From: an uncultured Oscillospiraceae bacterium | GTDB taxonomy: Bacteria; Bacillota; Clostridia; Oscillospirales; Acutalibacteraceae | Length of the DNA stretch: 10,301 bases | Direction: 5' to 3' | NCBI GenBank assembly: GCA_902492895.1 | Contig: CABUNG010000056.1 | Location: forward strand, 1 to 10,301 | Shown: positions 5,164 through 10,301 of the stretch, piece by piece | Numbering within the stretch: the first letter of the stretch is position 1 | Layout: the number at the start of each line of letters is the position of its first letter | Translations under genes and position numbers: made by a program | Notes under the pieces: generated by a model | Databases searched by the model: none | The model's input: only the letters and a program-made list of their open reading frames with translations | Told to the model about the DNA's origin: nothing

Positions 5164-7634
5164 TAGGTTTCCGAGGATTCGGCTTTGAGTTTGGCGAAAT
5201 TCGCCATGATTTTTTTGACACCGGCCTTGTCGAAGGAGACGGTGAGAAGCGTATCGTTGCCCATGGGGGAGGCGTCGACGACGCGTCCGGCCCCGAACAC
5301 TTTGTGACGCACCCGGTCGCCGGGCTTCCACTGGCCGGCATCGCCTTTGACGGAACCCGCACCCGTCTTTATGCCCACTCCGCCGCCGTGCCGCGCGGAA
5401 GCGGCCGGCTTGGCCGGGGGAAACGCGGAAGCGGCCGGCGTATCCGTATTCCAGGGCAGATCGGTATCCGGACTGCGGCGGAAAGCGGACTGCGGCGAAC
5501 GGAAACCGGTATGGCTCTGTCCCATCGTGCTCAGATCGTGCTCGACCACCAGTTCCGCCGGGATATCCCCGAGAAAACGGGACGGCCGGTTGCGGGCGGT
5601 CGAACCGTAGAGGGTCCGGCTGCGGGCGCTGAGAATGGTCAGTTCGGTTTTGGCGCGCGTGATCGCGACATAGCAGAGGCGGCGGTCTTCTTCCATTTCG
5701 TCGGGGTTGAAGAGGCTCTGCATGCCGGGGAAAATCCCGTCCTCAAACCCGGGAAGGAACACGCAGGGAAATTCGAGGCCTTTGGCCGCGTGCATCGTCA
5801 TGAGCACCACGGCATCGGCATCGGCGTCGTAATTGTCCACGTCGGTCATCAGGGCGTTTTCCTCGAGGAAGCCGGACAGGTCGGGGAAATCCGCGCCGCT
5901 GTTCTGTTCATAATTGAGGATGGAGGACGCGAGTTCGTGCAGGTTGTCCACCCGGGCGGCGCCCTCGTCCCCGGCCGCCTGCCACATATCGAGGTAACCG
6001 GTCGTCTGCAGCATGGTCTGGTAGAGGAGATGGACCGAAGTGTCCGGATCGGCGTTCATTTCCCGGAGGTGGTCGATTATGGCCACAAACGCGGCGATTT
6101 TGGCGGCTGAGCGGCTGATGGCGGGATAATCCCCCGCGTGGGAGAGGACCTCATACAGCGGAACGCCGAGGCCGTCGGCGATCTCGGCCGCCTTGTCGAT
6201 GGTAGCGTCCCCGATGCCGCGCTTGGGTTCGTTGATGATGCGGCGCAGGCTCACGCCGTCGCCGGGATTGTTGATCACCCGCAGGTAGGCGGTCGCATCC
6301 CGTACTTCCTTGGTGTCGTTGAAGCGATGGCCGCCGATGATGCGGTAGGGCACGCCGCTTTTTACCAAAGAACGTTCGATGGCGTTCGATTGCGCGTTCG
6401 CGCGGTAGAGCACGGCGAAATCCCGGAAGGGTTTGCCGGACGCGGCCTTTTCCAGGATGGCGTCGGCGATGTACCGGCCTTCCTCGTCCTCGTTGTCGAG
6501 GACGACGGTTTGGATCGGGGAGCCTGCGCCGTTGCTGGTCCAGAGGGTTTTGCCCTTCCGGTTGACGTTTTTGGCGATGACGGCGTTGGCCGCGTCGAGA
6601 ATGGTTCCGGTGGAGCGGTAGTTCTGCTCGAGCCGGATGACGGTACAGCCCCTGAACTGCTCCTCAAAGCTCAGGATGTTTTCAATGGTTGCGCCGCGGA
6701 ATTTATAAATGCTCTGGTCGTCGTCGCCCACGACGCAGAGGTTGCCGCTGCCCTCGGCGAGCAGGCTGATGAACTGATACTGGGCATGGTTGGTGTCCTG
6801 GTATTCGTCCACCATCATATATTTCCAGCGCCGCTGATACTGCTCGAGGACATCGGGATTCTCCCGGAACAAGGTGACGGTGTTGCAGAGCAGATCGTCG
6901 AAATCCATGGCGTCGGCTTCCCGCAGCCGCTTTTGATAAGCGGCGTAAGCCTCCGCTATTTTCTTCAGCCGGACATCGCTGCCCGCTTTGGCGGTCAGGT
7001 CGGCGGGGGAGAGAAGCTGATCTTTGCTCCGGCCGATCTCCCCGAGGATCGCCTTGTGCCCCAGTACTTTTTCTTCGATGTTCAGCGCCTTCATGCACTC
7101 TTTCATCAGACGGCGGCTGTCGTCGGTGTCATAGATGGTAAAATGGGAGGAAAAGCCGAGACGGTCGCCGTGGCGGCGCAGAATGCGGGCGCACAGGGAA
7201 TGGAAGGTGCTGGCCGCCACCTCGCTTCCGTCCTCGCCGAGCATCCGTTCCAGGCGTTCCTTCAGCTCTCCCGCGGCTTTGTTGGTGAACGTGATGGCCA
7301 GGATCCGCCAGGCCGAACAGGGATCCACGGCCAAACGTTCCACCGCGGCCGCGTCGATGGGGGCGGTACCGGCGGCGCAGTCCCGCAGATGAGCCATGTC
7401 GTCTTCGGTCAGGGAAACGGGCATCTCGGGACTGTCATAGGCCCGGCCGTATTTGGCAAGGCTGGCGATGCGGTTGACGAGCACCGTCGTTTTGCCGCTG
7501 CCGGCTCCGGCCAGGATGAGGAGCGGGCCGTCGGTATGAAACACCGCCTGCCGCTGCGGCTCATTCATCCGGGAAAAATCCCGTTCCATGATCCGGCGGC
7601 GCAACGTATAAAACTCCTGATAGGTTTCCGGCAT
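5163..7634 (-). CDS. pcrA: ATP-dependent 3'-5' DNA helicase, UvrD/PcrA (SF1A) family
   Basis: 823 residues. ATG 7634 has AAAGGGG at a spacing of six bases; the in-frame ATG at residue 16 has none. PcrA unwinds DNA in repair, displaces RecA and supports rolling-circle replication in Bacillota. All SF1A motifs are visible: Q-motif MNEPQRQAV (23-31), Walker A AGAGSGKTT (42-50), Ia ITFTNKAA (114-121), II VDEYQDTN (275-282), III GDDDQSIYKFRG (303-314), IV QNYRST (337-342), V TMHAAKGLEF (613-622) and VI VAITRAKTEL (656-665). Between motifs I and Ia about 40 extra residues (62-108) are present compared with the Bacillus protein. A Ser/Pro/Ala linker (700-765) leads to a Tudor-like tail (GDRVRHKVFGAGRV, 772-785), which in PcrA contacts RNA polymerase. 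The length exceeds the usual 720-740 because of the insertion and linker. It appears to be a single-gene unit with terminators on both sides. Confidence 0.97.
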   Translation of the reverse strand: MPETYQEFYTLRRRIMERDFSRMNEPQRQAVFHTDGPLLILAGAGSGKTTVLVNRIASLAKYGRAYDSPEMPVSLTEDDMAHLRDCAAGTAPIDAAAVERLAVDPCSAWRILAITFTNKAAGELKERLERMLGEDGSEVAASTFHSLCARILRRHGDRLGFSSHFTIYDTDDSRRLMKECMKALNIEEKVLGHKAILGEIGRSKDQLLSPADLTAKAGSDVRLKKIAEAYAAYQKRLREADAMDFDDLLCNTVTLFRENPDVLEQYQRRWKYMMVDEYQDTNHAQYQFISLLAEGSGNLCVVGDDDQSIYKFRGATIENILSFEEQFRGCTVIRLEQNYRSTGTILDAANAVIAKNVNRKGKTLWTSNGAGSPIQTVVLDNEDEEGRYIADAILEKAASGKPFRDFAVLYRANAQSNAIERSLVKSGVPYRIIGGHRFNDTKEVRDATAYLRVINNPGDGVSLRRIINEPKRGIGDATIDKAAEIADGLGVPLYEVLSHAGDYPAISRSAAKIAAFVAIIDHLREMNADPDTSVHLLYQTMLQTTGYLDMWQAAGDEGAARVDNLHELASSILNYEQNSGADFPDLSGFLEENALMTDVDNYDADADAVVLMTMHAAKGLEFPCVFLPGFEDGIFPGMQSLFNPDEMEEDRRLCYVAITRAKTELTILSARSRTLYGSTARNRPSRFLGDIPAELVVEHDLSTMGQSHTGFRSPQSAFRRSPDTDLPWNTDTPAASAFPPAKPAASARHGGGVGIKTGAGSVKGDAGQWKPGDRVRHKVFGAGRVVDASPMGNDTLLTVSFDKAGVKKIMANFAKLKAESSET
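5394..5439. repeat. Direct repeat within the pcrA linker
   Basis: Two exact copies of CGCGGAAGCGGCCGGC occur at 5394-5409 and 5424-5439, exactly 30 bases (10 codons) apart, so the protein repeats PAASA in frame. A second 12-base pair, CGGACTGCGGCG, follows at 5469-5480 and 5486-5497. All lie in the unstructured segment between the helicase core and the Tudor-like tail, consistent with linker growth by slippage or duplication. Confidence 0.6.
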
Positions 7635-7684
7635 AGGATACCCCTTTCGTGAGCGGTCAAATCATATAAACAGAGGGAATGCAA
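7635..7684. other. Short leader region of pcrA
   Basis: This 50-base stretch holds the pcrA ribosome binding site. A TATGAT hexamer (about 7659-7664) could be a minus-strand -10 box, but no good -35 lies 16-18 bases upstream. TTGCAT is only 12 bases away. The pcrA promoter is therefore unresolved and may overlap the oadB terminator. Confidence 0.3.
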
Positions 7685-7710
7685 AAGGGGCACGGCATGC
7701 CGTGCCCCTT
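7683..7710 (-). terminator. Rho-independent terminator of the oadG-oadB unit
   Basis: 7685-7710 is a perfect 26-base palindrome (AAGGGGCACGGCA and its complement). On the minus strand it ends in TTTT followed by GCATT, 23 bases after the oadB stop codon. In practice the middle four bases form the loop, leaving a stem of about 11 bp. It separates the decarboxylase genes from pcrA. Confidence 0.88.
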
Positions 7711-7733
7711 ACCAGGCTGGGATGGGAGGCGCC

Positions 7734-9050
7734 TTAGCCGAACAGCGACAGCAGAACGCCCGCTGCGACAGCGGAACCGATGACGCCGGCCACGTTCGGG
7801 CCCATGGCGTGCATCAGCAGGAAGTTGCTGGGGTTTTCTTTCTGTCCGACCTTCTGGGATACCCGCGCGGCCATCGGCACGGCGGAGACGCCGGCGGAAC
7901 CGATGAGAGGATTGACCTTGCCGCCGGTGACCACATACATCAGCTTACCGAACAGCACACCGCCCGCCGTGCCCACGCAGAAGGCGATGAGTCCGAGCAC
8001 GATGATGAGCAGCGTCTTGGGATTGAGGAAGGTGCTGGCGTTGGCGGTGGCGCCGACCGTGACGCCGAGCAGAATGGTGATGATGTTCATCAGTTCGTTC
8101 TGCGCGGTCTTGGACAGGCGTTCCACCACGCCGCTCTCGCGGAACAGGTTGCCGAGCATGAGCATACCGATCAGGGGAGCGGCGCTGGGCAGGAGAAGCA
8201 CGCAAATCGCCGTGACGAAGATCGGGAAGAGAATCTTTTCGGTTTTGGAAACCGGGCGAAGCTGCTTCATGACGACCGAGCGCTCTTTTTTCGTGGTCAG
8301 GGCCTTCATGATCGGAGGCTGGATGATGGGCACCAGCGCCATATAGGAGTAGGCCGCGACCGCGATGCCGCCGAGCAGCCAGGGGGCGAGCTTGGAGGTC
8401 AGGTAGATGGCCGTCGGTCCGTCGGCCCCACCGATGATGGCGATGGAAGCGGCCTCGACGTCTTCAAAAGCAATCCCCAGGCTTTCAGCAAAGGGCAGGG
8501 CCCCGATGGCCCGGGCCCCGAAGAAGGTGATGAAAATACCGAGCTGCGCAGCGGCGCCGAGCAGAAAGCTCTTCGGGTTCGAAATCAGGGGTCCGAAATC
8601 GGTCATACAGCCGATGCCGAGGAAAATCAGGGGGGGATAGATGCCGAACTTGACGCCCTGATACAAATACCACATCAGCCCGCCCTGTTCGAAATGCTGC
8701 CAGGAGGCGCTGAGGATCTGGCCGGCCTCGTTCTGTACGTGAATCATCAGCGGATAATTCTCGGCGAATATCCCCTGATTGACCTGTGCCAATTCCTCTG
8801 CCGTCAAGGGATCCAGCGAATTCATCTGCGGATCCATGATGCCAGTGAGAGGCAGGTTGACGAGGAGCATGCCGAAGGCGATGGGCAGGAGCAGCAGGGG
8901 TTCGAAGCCGCGCTTCACGGCCAGGTAAATCAGCACACAGGCGATGCCGATCATAATCAGATTTTTCCAGCCGCCGTTTTCAAAGTTGCACAAACGGGCG
9001 ATGCCGGATTCTTGCCAGAGCTTGACGATGGCATTCCACAATTCACTCAT
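7734..9050 (-). CDS. oadB: Na+-translocating decarboxylase beta subunit (OadB/GcdB/MmdB family)
   Basis: 438 residues. ATG 9050 has AAAGGA at a spacing of nine bases. The beta subunit is the membrane part that decarboxylates carboxybiotin and exports Na+. Residues matching the functional ones known from Klebsiella OadB are all present at a constant offset of +7: Asp210 in IGGADGPTAIY (D203), Tyr236 (Y229), and Asn380, Gly384 and Ser389 in NPLIGSAGVS (N373, G377, S382). Around eight to nine hydrophobic segments are seen (for example 31-45, 50-66, 136-148, 225-241, 272-296, 345-370), with a soluble loop at 71-125 that probably faces outward. Length is normal. It is 50 bases after oadG and followed by a terminator. 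Which acid is used (oxaloacetate, methylmalonyl-CoA or glutaconyl-CoA) cannot be decided, because the alpha subunit is not in the window. Confidence 0.95.
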   Translation of the reverse strand: MSELWNAIVKLWQESGIARLCNFENGGWKNLIMIGIACVLIYLAVKRGFEPLLLLPIAFGMLLVNLPLTGIMDPQMNSLDPLTAEELAQVNQGIFAENYPLMIHVQNEAGQILSASWQHFEQGGLMWYLYQGVKFGIYPPLIFLGIGCMTDFGPLISNPKSFLLGAAAQLGIFITFFGARAIGALPFAESLGIAFEDVEAASIAIIGGADGPTAIYLTSKLAPWLLGGIAVAAYSYMALVPIIQPPIMKALTTKKERSVVMKQLRPVSKTEKILFPIFVTAICVLLLPSAAPLIGMLMLGNLFRESGVVERLSKTAQNELMNIITILLGVTVGATANASTFLNPKTLLIIVLGLIAFCVGTAGGVLFGKLMYVVTGGKVNPLIGSAGVSAVPMAARVSQKVGQKENPSNFLLMHAMGPNVAGVIGSAVAAGVLLSLFG

Positions 9051-9100
9051 CCGGGTCAGTCCTTTCAGCTAGGTTGAGGTTACGGGGGAGACGAACGGGA

Positions 9101-9514
9101 TCAGAAAGGACGGGTTTGTTCCGCCAAGCCGGCTGCTCCCCAAGCAGGGCGTCCCTCGCGGCTGCGCTGTACGCGGCGGAGAGTAAAAGTGGCGGCGGGA
9201 CCCGACATGGCGGCCACGGCGGCCGCAATGACCGCGACGACCTCTTCGCTGATCCCCTCTTCGACCACGGGAGCGGGAACGGCGGGAGCCGGGGCGGGCT
9301 GACGGACGGCGGACTCCGTTTTCTTTTCAGGAGCCGGAGCGGGTTTCGGGCCTTTCGGGCGGCCGACGACCTTGCCGAACAGGTAGAAAATGAAGGTCAG
9401 CAGGATCAGTACGGAGAAAACCACCACCAGGCCAGTGAGAACGGTCATGCCGGCGTCGGCGAACCGTTCACCGAGTGAGACGTCCGCGAAAAGGGGCGTC
9501 AGCAGATTGTGCAT
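9101..9514 (-). CDS. oadG: Na+-pump decarboxylase gamma subunit (OadG family)
   Basis: 137 residues. ATG 9514 is preceded by AAAGGA at a spacing of eight bases. A longer open frame exists upstream, but it would begin inside the promoter and so is not used. The gamma subunit anchors the soluble alpha subunit to the beta channel. Layout: one membrane helix (about residues 22-47), a Pro/Ala/Lys-rich linker (52-84), then a C-terminal part beginning GISEEVVAVIAAAVAAM (87-103) and ending in RPAWGAAGLAEQTRPF (122-137), an ending I associate with clostridial OadG-family proteins. It is longer than the Klebsiella protein (about 80-85 residues) because of this tail. It is co-transcribed with oadB, with gamma before beta. 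No biotin-carrier domain (no AMKM-type motif) is fused to it. Confidence 0.88.
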   Translation of the reverse strand: MHNLLTPLFADVSLGERFADAGMTVLTGLVVVFSVLILLTFIFYLFGKVVGRPKGPKPAPAPEKKTESAVRQPAPAPAVPAPVVEEGISEEVVAVIAAAVAAMSGPAATFTLRRVQRSREGRPAWGAAGLAEQTRPF

Positions 9515-9537
9515 AGACTCAGTCCTTTCCATTGTCG

Positions 9538-9559
9538 AAAAACCGGCCGATTGAGGCCG
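9538..9559 (-). terminator. Attenuator-like hairpin in the oadG leader
   Basis: On the minus strand, CGGCC and GGCCG arms (9559-9555 and 9548-9544) with a 6-base loop are followed after one base by TTTTT (9542-9538). It lies between the oadG promoter and its ribosome binding site, within a leader of about 95 bases. The stem is only 5 bp, so spontaneous termination would be weak. A regulated attenuator is possible but unproven. Confidence 0.3.
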
Positions 9560-9614
9560 AGGAACGCGGAAATCGGCAAAAACCCCATTCCCGCCCATCA
9601 TAAAATATGGTCCT

Positions 9615-9643
9615 ATTATACCGCACCTGGAAGGAAAATGCAA
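9615..9643 (-). promoter_or_regulatory. Promoter of the oadG-oadB unit
   Basis: Read on the minus strand: TTGCAT (9643-9638), a 17-base spacer, then a perfect TATAAT (9620-9615). Transcription should start near 9608, giving a leader of about 95 bases before ATG 9514. This position also rules out the longer upstream reading of oadG. Confidence 0.7.
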
Positions 9644-9649
9644 TCCGTA

Positions 9650-9683
9650 CCCGGAAATTTTCCGGGTCGAATATTTGACCCGG
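9650..9683. promoter_or_regulatory. Two overlapping inverted repeats between divergent promoters
   Basis: CCCGGAAA (9650-9657) and TTTCCGGG (9659-9666) form a 17-base near-perfect palindrome centred about 50 bases upstream of the oadG transcript start. CCGGGTC (9662-9668) and GACCCGG (9677-9683) form a second repeat sharing bases 9662-9666, with TTTTA after it on the plus strand. The first is well placed for a dimeric DNA-binding regulator. The second looks like a terminator hairpin for plus-strand transcription entering from oadG, or another operator. Confidence 0.4.
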
Positions 9684-9719
9684 TTTTATCCGAACTTTGG
9701 CGAAAAAAGAGACGCCCGC

Positions 9720-9748
9720 TTGTATGGCGCGCGCCCGTCTGGTATAAT
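9720..9748 (+). promoter_or_regulatory. Promoter of the phosphoglycerate mutase gene
   Basis: TTGTAT (9720-9725), a 17-base spacer, then a perfect TATAAT (9743-9748) with an extended -10 element (TG at 9740-9741, one base before the hexamer). The spacer contains a 10-base palindrome GGCGCGCGCC (9726-9735). Transcription would start near 9755, leaving a leader of about 110 bases before ATG 9865. Confidence 0.65.
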
Positions 9749-9765
9749 GAACGGTGGATGAGCCG

Positions 9766-9791
9766 GCCGGCGCATCCTTGAAAGCGCCGGC
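9766..9791 (+). promoter_or_regulatory. Leader hairpin upstream of the phosphoglycerate mutase gene
   Basis: A perfect 8-bp stem GCCGGCGC / GCGCCGGC (9766-9773 with 9784-9791) with a 10-base loop starts about 11 bases into the predicted transcript. It is followed by GGCGTTTCTTCC, a weak and interrupted T-stretch. A second small hairpin of TATATA arms follows at about 9804-9822. It could be a weak attenuator or a 5' stabilising structure. Confidence 0.4.
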
Positions 9792-9864
9792 GGCGTTTCT
9801 TCCTATATAGAATCCGTATATAAAGCAGGGAATACCTCGCTTTTGGAAAGGACAGGATGACACG

Positions 9865-10301
9865 ATGAAACATGTGGTGCTGTTGTGCGACGGAATGGCG
9901 GATACGCCCTGTCCCGCTCTCGGCGGGCGGACGCCCATGGAGGCGGCGCACAAACCCGCGATGGACGCGCTCGCGAAGCGGGCGGAGGTGGGACTGACCA
10001 GGACCGTTCCGGAGGGGATGGCCCCCGGCAGCGATGTGGCGAATCTCTAGGTGCTGGGATACGATCCGCAGGAGTGCTATACCGGCCGGTCCCCCCTGGA
10101 GGCGGCGAATATCGGCATCGAGCTTGCGGATGACGACGTGGCGATGCGGTGCAATCTCGTCACCTTGTCGGACGAGGCGCGGTATGAAGACAAAACCCTG
10201 ATCGACTACTGCGCGGGCGATATCCACACCGCCGACGCGGATGTGCTGATCCGGGCGGTCCAGGATGCGTTCGGGGGCGGGGAGTTCGATTTCTACACCG
10301 G
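9865..10301 (+). pseudogene. apgM: Cofactor-independent phosphoglycerate mutase (ApgM type), interrupted by in-frame TAG, partial at right edge
   Basis: ATG 9865 is preceded by AAAGGA and AGGATGA. ApgM interconverts 3- and 2-phosphoglycerate in glycolysis and belongs to the alkaline phosphatase superfamily. Visible: metal-ligand Asp9 in CDGMADTP, the substrate loop LGGRTPMEAA (19-28), and PGSDVANL (54-61), whose Ser56 aligns with the phosphorylated Ser of GpmI. Codon 62 is TAG (10048-10050), where family members generally have Ser in NLSxLGYDP. The same frame then continues with VLGYDP, YTGRSPLEAANIGI, RCNLVTLSDE, YEDKTLIDYCAGDI and is open to the right edge (145 sense codons in all). A single C-to-A change from TCG would explain it. 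Without readthrough only 61 residues are made. It may be a recent pseudogene, a sequencing error or a suppressed codon; the undecayed downstream frame argues for the latter two or a very recent mutation. Confidence 0.88.

Noticed and set aside
4886..5188. A 100-codon plus-strand frame in the intergenic region
   Set aside because: No ribosome binding site, atypical composition, runs through a terminator stem and into pcrA; no recognisable protein.
6138..7652. A 504-codon open frame on the plus strand
   Set aside because: It lies fully antisense to pcrA, which has every SF1 helicase motif. Long antisense frames are common in GC-rich genes and this one has no recognisable domain.
7722..9077. 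A 451-codon open frame on the plus strand
   Set aside because: Antisense shadow of oadB, composed largely of His, Gly, Glu and Gln as expected from GC-rich codon complements, without a credible start signal.
9515..9643. N-terminal extension of oadG in the same frame
   Set aside because: It would start within the -35 box of a good promoter, while ATG 9514 has a well-spaced AAAGGA.
10048..10050. Pyrrolysine or other dedicated amber recoding in apgM
   Set aside because: The residue expected here is Ser, not a known pyrrolysine site, and the window shows no suppressor tRNA or synthetase. It is kept only as one open explanation.
1..10301. CRISPR arrays, insertion sequences, phage or toxin-antitoxin genes
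   Set aside because: No regularly spaced repeats, transposase or integrase motifs, terminal inverted repeats or small paired genes were seen.

Overview
The window looks like chromosomal DNA of a GC-rich Bacillota, most likely class Clostridia (Oscillospirales-like gut lineage). This is inferred from strong AAAGGA/AAGGAGG ribosome binding sites, a PcrA with a Tudor-like C-terminal tail, a Na+-pump decarboxylase gamma subunit with the clostridial-style RPF ending, and a DUF4860/pilin-like gene set. I see no insertion sequence, CRISPR array, rRNA or intact tRNA.

Left part (1-4850, all minus strand, read right to left): one apparent transcription unit starting at a sigma-A-type promoter (4819-4847). 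It encodes a SARP/BTAD-type regulator with an unusual C-terminal GGDEF-like domain, a secreted transglutaminase-fold lipoprotein, a GspF/PilC-type inner-membrane platform protein, and three small proteins with an N-terminal membrane helix (one pilin/pseudopilin-like, one DUF4860, one atypical minor pseudopilin running off the left edge). Together they resemble a type IV pilus/type II secretion-like assembly operon. The ATPase, prepilin peptidase and main pilin are not in view. An inverted repeat over the -35 box is a candidate operator.

Middle (4790-5162): about 370 bases without a credible gene, holding the regulator's promoter, an imperfect GC hairpin, a degenerate tRNA-like stretch and the terminator of pcrA. 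Next comes pcrA (5163-7634, minus), an 823-residue UvrD/PcrA-family helicase, read separately from its upstream neighbour because a perfect terminator palindrome lies at 7685-7710.

Right part: oadG and oadB (9514 to 7734, minus) encode the gamma and beta subunits of a Na+-translocating decarboxylase and have their own TTGCAT-17-TATAAT promoter. The catalytic alpha subunit and biotin carrier are absent here. Divergently, a promoter with an extended -10 (9720-9748) drives a plus-strand apgM-type phosphoglycerate mutase gene (9865 to the right edge) whose otherwise intact frame is broken by one in-frame TAG at codon 62. The roughly 350-base divergent region (9515-9864) carries overlapping inverted repeats and leader hairpins that could regulate both units.

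The most notable points are the amber codon in apgM, the three-domain regulator heading a pilus-like operon, and the regulatory architecture of the two promoter regions.
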